Of a stretch of DNA of 64,000 bases, positions 8,117 to 16,658 are shown one piece after another. This DNA comes from Serinibacter salmoneus. Lineage in GTDB: Bacteria > Actinomycetota > Actinomycetes > Actinomycetales > Beutenbergiaceae. A program made the position numbers and the translations under genes. The stretch lies in NCBI RefSeq assembly GCF_002563925.1, contig NZ_PDJD01000001.1, positions 434,001 to 498,000 of the forward strand. The letters run 5' to 3'. Position 1 is the stretch's first letter. Each line of letters starts with the position of its first letter. A model generated the notes under the pieces. The model had not been told where the DNA came from and did not search any database. It saw only the letters and a list, made by a program, of their open reading frames with translations.

Positions 8117-9520
8117 GTGAGTGCGCCCAGCGTCAGTTACTCCATCACCGTCCGACTCGACCTGCCCTCGCGGCCCAGTGTGGTCTCCACCCTGACCACG
8201 GTGGTGGAGGAGGAGGGTGGCGTGGTCACCGCGGTCGACGTCTCCGCATCGGGCGCCGACCGGCTCCAGGTGGACCTCACCATCGCCACCGGCGGGGAGA
8301 ACGACGCCGACCGCATCGTCAAGGCGCTGCGCCGGATCGACGGCGTGAGCATCGGCCGTGTCTCCGACCGCGTGTTCCTGGCGCACCTCGGAGGCAAGCT
8401 CACCATCAACTCCAAGGTGCCCATCCGACACCGTGACGACCTGTCCCTGGTCTACACCCCCGGGGTCGCGCGGGTCAGCAAGCAGGTGGCCGAGCACCCC
8501 GAGGATGCCCGCCGCCTGACGATCAAGCGGAACACGATCGCCGTGGTCTCCGACGGGTCGGCCGTGTTGGGGCTGGGGAACATCGGGCCGCTCGGCGCGC
8601 TTCCGGTGATGGAGGGCAAGGCGGCGCTGTTCAAGCGCTTCGCCGACATCGATGCCTTCCCCCTGGTGCTGGACACCCAGGACGTCGAGGCGATCATTGA
8701 GACCGTCAAGAACGTGGCGCCCGTGTTCGCCGGGATCAACCTGGAGGACATCTCCGCCCCCCGCTGCTTCGAGGTGGAGAAGCGGCTGCGCGCCGAACTG
8801 GACATCCCGGTGTTCCACGACGACCAACACGGCACGGGCATCGTGGCGACCGCGGCGCTGATGAATGCGCTGAAGGTGGTCGGCAAGGACATCGGTGAGG
8901 TGCGCGTGGTGCTCTCCGGCGCCGGCGCGGCCGGCAGCGCGGTGCTGCGGATGATGCTCGCCGCGGGCGTGGAGCACGTCACCGTGGTCGATGTGGAGGG
9001 GATCATCCACGAGGGCCGGCCCGGGCTGCACCCCTCCCAGGAGTGGATCGCGGAGCGGACCAACCGCCGGGGGCTGACGGGGTCGTTGTCCGATGCGATC
9101 GTGGGTGCGGATGTGTTCGTGGGTGTCTCGGCACCGAACATCCTCACCGAGGCCGATGTGCAGGCCATGGCCGGGGACGCGATCGTGTTCGCCCTGGCCA
9201 ACCCGGTGCCGGAGATCGATCCCGTGATCGCGGCCAGACACGCCGCGGTGGTCGCCTCCGGACGCAGCGACTACGCCAACCAGATCAACAACGTGCTGGC
9301 GTTCCCCGGTGTCTTCCGCGGACTGTTGGACGCGCGATCGCACGTGGTGACCGACGACATGCTGCTGGCCGCGGCACGGGCGTTGGCCGCCGTCGTCACG
9401 CCGGAGGAACTCAACGCGACCTACGTGATCCCGAGTGTGTTCCACCCCGAGGTCCACGAGACGGTCGCGGCCGCGGTGCAGCGGGCCGCCCTCGAGCACC
9501 CGGAGCAGCTCGACGCCTGA
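8117..9520 (+). CDS. Malic enzyme (NAD(P)-dependent) with N-terminal ACT domain
   Basis: 467 residues from the GTG at 8117, six bases after an AAGGAG ribosome site; the open frame extends back to 7985 but inside the FHA gene. Residues about 6-80 resemble an ACT regulatory domain (TVRLDLPSRPSVVSTL, an amino-acid-sensing fold). The catalytic part carries the malic enzyme hallmarks LSLVYTPGVARV, LGNIGPLGALPVMEGKA, NLEDISAPRCFEVE and HDDQHGTGI, then a Rossmann segment LSGAGAAGSAV. The reaction is oxidative decarboxylation of malate to pyruvate, linking the TCA cycle with glycolysis. Cofactor choice cannot be read safely. It precedes the PTS genes but has its own gap and probably its own transcript. 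Confidence 0.93.
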   Translation: MSAPSVSYSITVRLDLPSRPSVVSTLTTVVEEEGGVVTAVDVSASGADRLQVDLTIATGGENDADRIVKALRRIDGVSIGRVSDRVFLAHLGGKLTINSKVPIRHRDDLSLVYTPGVARVSKQVAEHPEDARRLTIKRNTIAVVSDGSAVLGLGNIGPLGALPVMEGKAALFKRFADIDAFPLVLDTQDVEAIIETVKNVAPVFAGINLEDISAPRCFEVEKRLRAELDIPVFHDDQHGTGIVATAALMNALKVVGKDIGEVRVVLSGAGAAGSAVLRMMLAAGVEHVTVVDVEGIIHEGRPGLHPSQEWIAERTNRRGLTGSLSDAIVGADVFVGVSAPNILTEADVQAMAGDAIVFALANPVPEIDPVIAARHAAVVASGRSDYANQINNVLAFPGVFRGLLDARSHVVTDDMLLAAARALAAVVTPEELNATYVIPSVFHPEVHETVAAAVQRAALEHPEQLDA

Positions 9521-9557
9521 ATCCCACACAAAACCACACGGCCCCACACGTTCGGAC

Positions 9558-9587
9558 TTGACGCCTGCCCGTATCTGGCGATATACA
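9558..9587 (+). promoter_or_regulatory. Sigma-70-type promoter of fruK-ptsH-ptsI
   Basis: A -35 box TTGACG (9558-9563) and a -10 box TATACA (9582-9587) are separated by 18 bases, unusually good matches for a high-GC genome. A second GTATAC motif follows at 9591-9596, giving two near-direct ATATACAG/GTATACAC words that could bind a repressor such as a FruR-type regulator. The fruK start lies about 85 bases downstream. Confidence 0.6.
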
Positions 9588-9671
9588 GTCGTATACACAG
9601 ATTCACGGACAGGGGTTAGGTGTGAACGCAACGAAGCGGAACCATCGGTCTGAAGCAGGGGAGGCGTCACG

Positions 9672-10622
9672 ATGATCATCACCGTGACCCTCAACCCCTC
9701 CGTCGACCGCACCGTCGAGATCGCCACGCTGCAACGCGGGGAGGTCATGCGCGCCAGCGGCACCCACGTCCATCCCGGGGGCAAGGGTGTGAACGTGACC
9801 CGTGCCCTGCTCGCCAACGGCGTGGACTCCCTGGCGGTGGTCCCGGTGGGTGGAGCCGACGGGATGCGCCTGACGGGCATGCTGGCGCGCGACGGCGTGC
9901 TGCACCGGGAGGTCCCCGTGGTGGGCCACACCCGCTCCAACATCACGATCGCCGAGGCGGACGGCACCACCACGAAGATCAACGCCCCGGGTGAGGCGCT
10001 GAGCGCTGCCGAGCTCGACGCGGTCTGGGAGGCGGTCGAGCAGAACGCCACCCCCGGGGACTGGGTGGTGCTGTGCGGCTCGCTGCCACCCGGGGTGGAC
10101 TCCGGCGTGTACGCCTCCGCCACTCGCCGGCTACGCCGCGCCGGGATGCGGGTGGCGGTGGACACCTCCGGGCCCGCACTGACTGCCGCGCTCGCCTCCG
10201 GTCCGGACCTGATCAAGCCGAACGCCGAGGAACTCAGCGAGGCGGTCGGGCGGCCCCTGCCCACCGTGGCCGACGCCGTCGAGGCCGCACGCGAGTTGCG
10301 CGGCTGGGGTGTGGGCAGCGTCGTGATCTCCCTCGGTGCCGCGGGCGCCGTCATGGTCGACGGCGCAGGAGTCCTGGCAGGCACCAGTACCGCGCGCATC
10401 GTGCGATCCTCCGTGGGGGCGGGCGACTGCTTCCTTGCCGGGTATCTGGCGGGGCTTCCCGAGGGTCGCGACGCCGCGCTCACCCGTGCGCTCGCCTACG
10501 GCGCCGCAGCGGTCGCCCTGCCCGGCTCCGGGGTCCCCGGACCGCAGCAGGTGGACCTCGACGCCGCCCACCTGCACTCCCCACTCGATCTCCCCGTCGC
10601 GCTCGCGGGACCGACAGACTGA
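9672..10622 (+). CDS. fruK: 1-phosphofructokinase
   Basis: 316-residue PfkB-family sugar kinase starting at an ATG behind a GGGGAGG ribosome site. The N-terminus (IITVTLNPSVDRTVEI) and HPGGKGVNVTRALLANG are typical of FruK, and the second PfkB signature SVGAGDCFLAGYLAG carries the catalytic Asp at about residue 252. It phosphorylates fructose 1-phosphate, the product of the fructose PTS, to fructose 1,6-bisphosphate. Genes for HPr and enzyme I follow in the same direction, but no fructose EII (fruA) is in the window, unlike the usual fruR-fruK-fruA layout. Tagatose-6-phosphate kinase is a related possibility, less likely in this context. Confidence 0.9.
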   Translation: MIITVTLNPSVDRTVEIATLQRGEVMRASGTHVHPGGKGVNVTRALLANGVDSLAVVPVGGADGMRLTGMLARDGVLHREVPVVGHTRSNITIAEADGTTTKINAPGEALSAAELDAVWEAVEQNATPGDWVVLCGSLPPGVDSGVYASATRRLRRAGMRVAVDTSGPALTAALASGPDLIKPNAEELSEAVGRPLPTVADAVEAARELRGWGVGSVVISLGAAGAVMVDGAGVLAGTSTARIVRSSVGAGDCFLAGYLAGLPEGRDAALTRALAYGAAAVALPGSGVPGPQQVDLDAAHLHSPLDLPVALAGPTD

Positions 10623-10675
10623 GAACAGCGTCACAAGTTCGGGCCTCCAGCGCTCGGACGTGATAACCAGGACAT

Positions 10676-10698
10676 GTTCCGCCACAAGGCGGCGGAAC
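10676..10698 (+). promoter_or_regulatory. Hairpin between fruK and ptsH
   Basis: GTTCCGCC (10676-10683) and GGCGGAAC (10691-10698) form a perfect 8-bp stem with a 7-base loop, ending 6 bases before the ptsH ribosome site GAAGGAG (10705-10711). There is no T-run, so it looks more like an attenuation or mRNA-stability element than a full terminator. It could set HPr/EI levels apart from FruK. Confidence 0.45.
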
Positions 10699-10716
10699 CC
10701 GGACGAAGGAGTCACC

Positions 10717-10974
10717 ATGGCACAGCGCACCGTCGAGGTTGCATCCGCCCAGGGCCTGCACGCCCGCCCCGCCACACTGTTCACCCAGGCGGCCGCCGGC
10801 ACCGGCGTGACCATCGCCAAGGACGGGGGCACGCCGGTGGACGCCGCCAGCATCCTGCGCGTGATGGCGCTCGGGGTGAAGAACGGCGAGACCGTCACCC
10901 TCGAGGGCGAGGACGAGGCCGCACTGGACCGCCTCGTGGCGTTGCTCGCGACCGATCTGGACGCCGAGCAGTGA
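10717..10974 (+). CDS. ptsH: Phosphocarrier protein HPr
   Basis: 85 residues, the normal HPr length, from the ATG at 10717 behind GAAGGAG. The active-site motif GLHARPA places the phosphorylated His at position 15. The helix carrying the regulatory serine is also present (AASILRVMALG, Ser45, equivalent to Ser46 of Firmicutes HPr). HPr passes phosphate from enzyme I to sugar-specific EII proteins in the cytoplasm. Its stop overlaps the GTG start of ptsI (GTGA), so HPr and EI are translationally coupled. Confidence 0.96.
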   Translation: MAQRTVEVASAQGLHARPATLFTQAAAGTGVTIAKDGGTPVDAASILRVMALGVKNGETVTLEGEDEAALDRLVALLATDLDAEQ

Positions 10975-12683
10975 CCGAGGTCCCCGGCCCCACCTCCCAG
11001 GAACTGCACGGCTCCGGTGTCGGGCGGGGCGCCGTGGTGGGCCCGGTCGCCCGGGCCTACCCGCCGCCTCCGACACCGCTGGATGCCGAGGGCCCGGACA
11101 ACGACGCCGGCCGTCAGGCGGCCGTGCAGGAGGTCGCCGAGGCCTACAAGGCGGTGGCCGCCACGCTGATGACCCGCGCACAGAACGCCGCCGGGACCAC
11201 CATGGGTGACGTGCTCACCGCCACCGCCGCAATGGCCTCCGACCCCGAGCTGATCGGCTCGGTCAAGGAGCGGGTGCTCACCGGTCAGGCTCCGCTGTTC
11301 GCGGTGGACCGCGCCACGGAGGAGTACGTGGACCTGTTCACGGCCGCGGGCGGCTACCTCGCCGAGCGGGTCACCGACCTGCGCAGCGTGCGCGACCGCG
11401 TGCTCGCCCGCCTCGCCGGACGCCCCGAGCCAGGTGTCCCCGAACTCGCGGAGCCGAGTGTCGTGGTCGCCACCGACCTCTCCCCGGCCGACACCGCCAC
11501 CCTGGACCTCGCGAAGGTCAAGGCCATCGTCATTGCGCAGGGTGGCCCCACCGGTCACACGGCAATCATTGCCGGCCAGTTGGGGATCCCGTGCGTGGTG
11601 CGGGTGGACGGCGCGGACGAGCTCGTGGACGGTGAGATCGTGGCCGTGGACGCCGCCACCGGCGTCATCACCCGCAACCCAGCCCCGGAGTTGACCGCCA
11701 AGGCCGAGCAGCGCATGCAGGCCCTGCACGACCTGGAGAAGGACCGTTCCGACGGCGCCACCTCGGACGGTCACCCGGTACAGCTCTTGGCCAACATCGG
11801 CACCGCGGAGGACGCCGAGCGTCTCACCGAGGCCGCCGTGGAGGGCGTGGGTCTGTTCCGCACCGAGGTGCTCTTCCTCGGGCGCACCACGGCACCCACG
11901 CGGCAGGAGCAGGCCGAGGTCTACGCACGCGTGCTCACTGCGCTCGGCGGCCGCAAGGTCGTGGTGCGGACTCTGGACGCCGGGGCGGACAAGCCACTGG
12001 CCTTCGTCACCCGCACCGACGAGGAGAACCCGGCGCTGGGTGTGCGCGGCTACCGCCTGGTGCGCACCGCCAAGGAACTCATGGCCGACCAGCTCGCCGC
12101 GCTCGCGGCGGCGCAGGAGGCCACCGGCGTGCAGCCGTGGGTGATGGCGCCGATGATCGCCACGGTCGACGAGGCCGCCGAGTTCGCCGCCATGGCGCGC
12201 GAGGCGGGGATCGCCAAGGCCGGGGTGATGGTGGAGGTGCCGAGCGCCGCGCTGCGTGCCCGCGACATCCTCGCCGAGGTCGACTTCGTGTCCATGGGGA
12301 CCAACGACCTGGCTCAGTACACGATGGCCTCCGACCGGCTCCTGGGGTCGCTGGTGGACCTGCTGGACCCGTGGCAGCCGGCCGTGCTCGATCTGGTCGC
12401 GGCGGTGGCCCGCGGGGGCCGCGAGGCCGAGAAGAGCGCCGGCGTCTGCGGCGAGTCCGCCTCGGACCCGCTCATGGCGCTCGTGCTGACCGGGCTCGGG
12501 GTGACGTCGCTGTCCATGTCACCGGCCGCCGTCCCGGCCGTGCGGTTCTCGCTCGCCCGCCACAGCCTGGAGCGCTGCCAGAAGATGGCCGCCGCCGCAC
12601 TGGCAGCGCCGACGGCCGCGAAGGGCCGTGCCGCGGTGCTCGCGCTGTGCGACCCGCAGGTCGCGGAGGTCCTCGCGCTCTGA
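10971..12683 (+). CDS. ptsI: PTS enzyme I (phosphoenolpyruvate-protein phosphotransferase)
   Basis: 570 residues from the GTG that overlaps the ptsH stop; earlier in-frame codons run through ptsH in another frame and are not used. Enzyme I takes phosphate from PEP and passes it to HPr. The HPr-binding helical domain is N-terminal, the phospho-His motif GGPTGHTAI puts His at 196, and the PEP-binding TIM barrel carries GLFRTEVLFL, SMGTNDLAQYT and the catalytic Cys in AGVCGESASDP (about 493). Length matches the family. Placing EI, HPr and FruK in one operon makes the general PTS proteins co-regulated with fructose use. Confidence 0.95.
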   Translation: MTEVPGPTSQELHGSGVGRGAVVGPVARAYPPPPTPLDAEGPDNDAGRQAAVQEVAEAYKAVAATLMTRAQNAAGTTMGDVLTATAAMASDPELIGSVKERVLTGQAPLFAVDRATEEYVDLFTAAGGYLAERVTDLRSVRDRVLARLAGRPEPGVPELAEPSVVVATDLSPADTATLDLAKVKAIVIAQGGPTGHTAIIAGQLGIPCVVRVDGADELVDGEIVAVDAATGVITRNPAPELTAKAEQRMQALHDLEKDRSDGATSDGHPVQLLANIGTAEDAERLTEAAVEGVGLFRTEVLFLGRTTAPTRQEQAEVYARVLTALGGRKVVVRTLDAGADKPLAFVTRTDEENPALGVRGYRLVRTAKELMADQLAALAAAQEATGVQPWVMAPMIATVDEAAEFAAMAREAGIAKAGVMVEVPSAALRARDILAEVDFVSMGTNDLAQYTMASDRLLGSLVDLLDPWQPAVLDLVAAVARGGREAEKSAGVCGESASDPLMALVLTGLGVTSLSMSPAAVPAVRFSLARHSLERCQKMAAAALAAPTAAKGRAAVLALCDPQVAEVLAL

Positions 12684-12702
12684 GCGCGCGAGTCGTGCGT
12701 GC

Positions 12703-12741
12703 GGGTGGCGGCCGTTCGGGACAGTGCCCCGGCCGCCGCCC
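12703..12741 (+). terminator. Probable terminator after ptsI
   Basis: GGGTGGCGGCCG (12703-12714) pairs with CGGCCGCCGCCC (12730-12741) in a 12-bp stem with one G-U pair and a 15-base loop. It lies 20 bases after the ptsI stop. There is no U-tract, as is common for actinobacterial terminators. Confidence 0.5.
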
Positions 12742-12773
12742 AGGCACCGCGCGTCCGCTCATAGGATCGAGGG

Positions 12774-13172
12774 GTGGCCCGACGACGCATCGACCCCGAG
12801 CGCGGACAGCGCGCCCTGCTGACGTGGTGGGAGCAGCGCGAGGACACGCCCCGCCCCGAGCTGCTCACCGCGGTGCGCTACGCCCTGGAGGAGCTCGAGG
12901 CGCTGCACCCCGGGCACAGCGTCGAGGTGAGGGTGCCGCCGGCCGGTGCGGTGCAGGCCTTCGGGGGTCCGCGACACACCCGTGGCACCCCGCCGAACGT
13001 GGTGGAGTGCCGGCCGCACACCTTCCTGGCGCTCGCCACGGGCGAGGTCGCCTGGTCCCAGGTGGCCGGACGCCCGATCGACGCAGGCGGCGTCAGCGCG
13101 TCCGGCACCCGCGCCGACCTCTCCGAGGCGATGGGCTATCTGCGGCACGCGGCGGGTAGGTTGCTGGAGTGA
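12774..13172 (+). CDS. Sterol-carrier-like (SCP) family protein
   Basis: 132 residues from a GTG start. The sequence (RALLTWWEQREDTPRPELLTAV... HSVEVRVPPAGAVQ... NVVECRPHTFLALATGE) looks like the small actinobacterial orthologues of the sterol carrier protein fold: an N-terminal helical piece, then an alpha/beta domain with the TFLALATG strand and a final helix. It is soluble, without signal peptide. The ligand and role are unknown; the fold suggests binding of a hydrophobic molecule. The stop overlaps the GTG of the next gene (GTGA). The family call is from memory of similar sequences and has moderate certainty. Confidence 0.65.
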   Translation: MARRRIDPERGQRALLTWWEQREDTPRPELLTAVRYALEELEALHPGHSVEVRVPPAGAVQAFGGPRHTRGTPPNVVECRPHTFLALATGEVAWSQVAGRPIDAGGVSASGTRADLSEAMGYLRHAAGRLLE

Positions 13173-13588
13173 GCACGGAAGAGTCACCAGACCCCCAGGC
13201 GCCGCAGAGCGCCGCTGAGTCGAGCACGCCGGCCGTGCCGCAACCCGAACCGGTCGGCACCGATCCGGTCAACGTTGCCGCCGTGGCCGATCCCACCCGG
13301 GTGCGCCGCGCGCCGCGGTTCGGTTCCTTCGTCTTCACCGCGGTCATCCTCGCGGCGCTGCTGGCGGGCCTGGCGACCTTCGTACGCGACGCGTTCCTGC
13401 CCCCCGAGGAACTCGTGGGACGAGCCCTGGGGGCGGGCGGCATGTTCCTGCTGTTGTGGCTGGGGTTGTCCGCGTTCTTCGTCCTCGCCGCGTACGCGAT
13501 CGCCGTCGCGCTGGATCGTCGCAGCGTGCGGCGCATGGAGCGCAGCCGGCAGGCATCGCGCCCCACCACCACGCGCGGCGGGCAGTAG
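13169..13588 (+). CDS. Small two-helix membrane protein of unknown function
   Basis: 139 residues from a GTG overlapping the previous stop. The first 50 residues are Pro/Glu/Ala-rich and disordered-looking, followed by two membrane helices (FVFTAVILAALLAGLATFV and MFLLLWLGLSAFFVLAAYAI) and a short basic tail. The topology suggests both ends in the cytoplasm. I recognise no family. It is followed 11 bases later by the RNB ribonuclease gene, so the three genes 12774-15075 probably share a transcript. Confidence 0.78.
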   Translation: MSTEESPDPQAPQSAAESSTPAVPQPEPVGTDPVNVAAVADPTRVRRAPRFGSFVFTAVILAALLAGLATFVRDAFLPPEELVGRALGAGGMFLLLWLGLSAFFVLAAYAIAVALDRRSVRRMERSRQASRPTTTRGGQ

Positions 13589-13599
13589 GGGGCAGCGCG

Positions 13600-15075
13600 A
13601 TGGCACTGCGGGCAGTGCGGGCCGGGGCGGCCGCCGAGGAGGCGGCGCCGCTGCTCGCGGCGCTGCGAGCCGACCTCGACATCCCCGAGGACTACGACCC
13701 GGCCGCCCTGGCCGAGGCCGAGGAGGCCGCAGCACAGGACGTCTGGGACGACCACGACCGCGTGGACCTGCGCGAGGTGCCGTTCGTCACGCTCGACCCG
13801 CCGGGGGCCAGGGATCTCGACCAGGCCTTCCACCTCGCCGCGGACGGTGATGGCTTTCTGCTCGAGTACGCCATCGCGGACGTCGCCTCCTACGTCACCC
13901 CCGGCGGCCCGCTGGACGCCGAGACCCACCGCCGCGGCCTCACCGTCTACGGCCCGGACGGGCGCAACGGGCTGCACCCGCCGGTGCTGTCGGAGGACGC
14001 CGCGAGCCTGCTCGAGGGCCAGGACCGCCGTGCCGCGGTGTGGCGGCTGAGGTTCGATGCTGCCGGGACCCTCGCGGATGCCACGGTGCGCCGCGCCGTC
14101 GTGCGCTCACGTGCCCAGCTCGCCTACGCCGAGGTGCAGGCGGAACTCGACGACGGCTCCGCCTCCGAGCCCTTCGTGCTCCTGGCGCGCCTCGGGGCGT
14201 TGCGCGCGGCCGCGCAGATCGCCCGCGGCGGTGCCAGTATCGACGTGCCCGAGCAGGAGGTGCACACCGACGGCGAGGGGGAGCAGCGCCGCTACCACCT
14301 GGTCAGCCGGGTGCCGCTCCCGATCGAGGACCACAATGCGCACCTGTCGCTGGCCACCGGCATCGCGGCCGCGCGGCTGCAGCGTGAGGCCGGCGTGGGG
14401 CTGTGGCGCACCCTGGACCCGGCCGACGAGCGCGACGTGGACCGGCTGCGCGGCGTGGCGCGGTCACTCGGCCTGGACTGGCCGGCCGAGCAGGGCTACG
14501 GCGCCTTCGCCGCCGGCCTGCAGGTCGGCGACCCGGCCGCTGCCGCGTTCGCCACCGAGGCGGTGCGGCTCTTCCGGGGCGCCGGGTACGTGGCGTTCGG
14601 CACGCCGTCGGCCCCCCAGGTGCCCGAGGGCGCCACCCACAGCGCGATCGCCGCGGAGTACGCCCACGTCACCGCGCCGCTGCGGCGCCTCGTGGACCGC
14701 TACGGCACCGAGATCGCCTTGGCGCACTGCGCCGGCACACCCGTCCCGGCATGGGTGAGCGGCGCGCTGGAGACGATGCCGGGGATCATGGCGGCCAGCG
14801 CCTCCCGCGCCAACACCTACGACCGCCAGGCGGTGGACCTCCTGGAGGCCCTCGTGCTGCGCGACCGGGTCGGTCAGCGGCTGCGGGCCCTCGTGCTGAA
14901 CGCCGGTAGGCCGAAGGAGGACGGCGTGCGCGCCGACGTCCTACTGAGCGACCCCGTGGTGCGCACGCGCGTGGTCGGGCCCGAGGGCGCGCTGCGCCCG
15001 GGCACCCACGTGGACGTGGTGATCCGCGCCGTCGACGTGCCGCAGCGGCAGGTGGAGCTCGCGCTCAGCTCGTGA
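13600..15075 (+). CDS. RNB-domain exoribonuclease (RNase II/R family, short form)
   Basis: 491 residues from the ATG at 13600; the frame is open further upstream but inside the preceding gene. The RNB catalytic domain occupies about 60-400: DPPGARDLDQAFH gives the metal-binding aspartates, followed by IADVASYVTPGGPLD and later HSAIAAEYAHVTAPLRRLVDRY. RNases of this family degrade single-stranded RNA 3' to 5'. The protein is shorter than RNase R: N-terminal cold-shock domains are missing and only a small beta-rich C-terminal segment stands in for S1. This short type is frequent in actinobacteria. Its last 11 bases overlap the end of purF on the other strand. Confidence 0.85.
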   Translation: MALRAVRAGAAAEEAAPLLAALRADLDIPEDYDPAALAEAEEAAAQDVWDDHDRVDLREVPFVTLDPPGARDLDQAFHLAADGDGFLLEYAIADVASYVTPGGPLDAETHRRGLTVYGPDGRNGLHPPVLSEDAASLLEGQDRRAAVWRLRFDAAGTLADATVRRAVVRSRAQLAYAEVQAELDDGSASEPFVLLARLGALRAAAQIARGGASIDVPEQEVHTDGEGEQRRYHLVSRVPLPIEDHNAHLSLATGIAAARLQREAGVGLWRTLDPADERDVDRLRGVARSLGLDWPAEQGYGAFAAGLQVGDPAAAAFATEAVRLFRGAGYVAFGTPSAPQVPEGATHSAIAAEYAHVTAPLRRLVDRYGTEIALAHCAGTPVPAWVSGALETMPGIMAASASRANTYDRQAVDLLEALVLRDRVGQRLRALVLNAGRPKEDGVRADVLLSDPVVRTRVVGPEGALRPGTHVDVVIRAVDVPQRQVELALSS

Positions 15076-16525
15076 TCGTCTCCTCGACGAACCGCAGGTA
15101 CTCCTCGTCCACCCGTCCGGCGATGTAGCGGCCGTCGAAGCAGCTCATCTCCAGGTCCGTCACGGCGTCCTGCCCGTCCAGGATGGCCTCCTTCATGTCC
15201 TCGACCTCCTGGTAGACCAGGTAGTCCGAGCCGAGCACCTCGTTCGCCTGCGGGATGGTGCGGCCGTGCGCCACCAGTTCGGCGCGAGAGGGCATGTTGA
15301 TGCCGTACACGTGCGGGTAGCGGATCGGGGGCGCCGCGGAGGCGAAGGTCACCTTCGCCGCACCCGCCTGCCGCGCCATCTGCACGATCTGCTGGGAGGT
15401 GGTGCCACGCACGATCGAGTCGTCCACGATCAGCACGCTCTTGCCCGCGAACTCCGAGGCCATGGCGTTGAGCTTCTGCCGCACGGACTTCTTGCGGGAC
15501 TTCTGCCCGGGCATGATGAAGGTGCGACCCACGTACCGGTTCTTGTAGAAGCCCTCGCGATACTCCAGGCCCAGCTGGCGGGCGACCTGCATCGCCGCCG
15601 GGCGCGCGGAGTCCGGGATCGGCATGACCACGTCGATCGAGCCGCTCGGGGCGTACTGCGCCACGGTGGTGGCCAGCCGCTCGCCCAGGCGCAGCCGCGC
15701 CTCGTACACCGAGATGCCGTTCATCGTGGAGTCCGGCCGGGCGAGGTAGACGTACTCGAAGGCGCACGGGATCAGCCGCGGTGTGGGGTGGCACTGCCGC
15801 CGGTGCATCTCCCCGTCCATGGCGATGAACACGGCCTCGCCGGGGGCGACGTCCCCGAGCAGCTCGTACTCGTTCGCCTCCGGAACCAGGGACTCCGAGG
15901 CCACGACCCACTCGGTGGTGCCATTGTCCGCCTCCCGGCGTCCCAGGCTGAGGGGCCGGATGCCGTACGGGTCGCGGAAGGCGAGCAGGCCGTACCCGGC
16001 GATCATCGCGATCACCGCGTAGGAGCCCTCCACGCGCTCGTGCACCCGCTGGACCGCGGTGAAGACCTGATCGGCGTCGAGCTGGTTGCCGGAGATGACG
16101 CCCTGCAGCTCGGTGGCGAGCACGTTCAGCAGCAGTTCGGTGTCGGACTGGGTGTTCATGTGGCGCCGGTCCACCCCGAACAGGTCCTCCCGGAGCTGGC
16201 GGGTGTTGGTGAGGTTGCCGTTGTGGACCAGCATGATCCCGTACGGCGCGTTCACGTAGAACGGCTGCGACTCCTCCTCGGCGCTCGCCTTGCCCTGGGT
16301 GGCGTAGCGCACGTGCCCCAGGCCCATCGTGCCCAGCAGCTTGCGCATGTCGCGGGTGCGGTAGGCCTCACGGACCTGGCCCTTGGCCTTGACCATGTGG
16401 AACACGCTGCCCTCGGCCGTGGCGATGCCGGTGGAGTCCTGACCGCGGTGCTGCAGCAGGGAGAGGCTGTCGTAGATGAGCTGGGAGACCGGTCCGGGTG
16501 AGACCGCACCGACGATGCCGCACAT
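15065..16525 (-). CDS. purF: Amidophosphoribosyltransferase
   Basis: 486 residues. First committed step of purine synthesis: PRPP plus glutamine to phosphoribosylamine. The N-terminus MCGIVGAVS exposes Cys2, the Ntn nucleophile of the class II glutaminase domain (LQHRGQDSTGIA follows). The phosphoribosyltransferase half has the PRPP loop VLIVDDSIVRGTTS and the C-terminal tail is complete. A purine-rich stretch (GGGGAGG on the opposite strand complement region 16540s) precedes the start. It is transcribed away from purM, with about 130 bases between their starts, and is convergent with the RNB gene. Confidence 0.96.
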   Translation of the reverse strand: MCGIVGAVSPGPVSQLIYDSLSLLQHRGQDSTGIATAEGSVFHMVKAKGQVREAYRTRDMRKLLGTMGLGHVRYATQGKASAEEESQPFYVNAPYGIMLVHNGNLTNTRQLREDLFGVDRRHMNTQSDTELLLNVLATELQGVISGNQLDADQVFTAVQRVHERVEGSYAVIAMIAGYGLLAFRDPYGIRPLSLGRREADNGTTEWVVASESLVPEANEYELLGDVAPGEAVFIAMDGEMHRRQCHPTPRLIPCAFEYVYLARPDSTMNGISVYEARLRLGERLATTVAQYAPSGSIDVVMPIPDSARPAAMQVARQLGLEYREGFYKNRYVGRTFIMPGQKSRKKSVRQKLNAMASEFAGKSVLIVDDSIVRGTTSQQIVQMARQAGAAKVTFASAAPPIRYPHVYGINMPSRAELVAHGRTIPQANEVLGSDYLVYQEVEDMKEAILDGQDAVTDLEMSCFDGRYIAGRVDEEYLRFVEETITS

Positions 16526-16658
16526 GAGTTGAGGCGCTCCAAGGGGAGGAAAAGGGATGCCGAGAGTGATTCTGTCACGTCGTGGCGCCGGGCGAGTGGG
16601 CGGTCCGCACCCTGACCGGCAACGGGTGCGTGGGCACGCAGCGCGATAGGTTGTGGCC

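Noticed and set aside
8075-10483. 802-codon minus-strand open frame opposite malic enzyme and fruK
   Set aside because: No start context or domains; mirrors two well-supported plus-strand genes.
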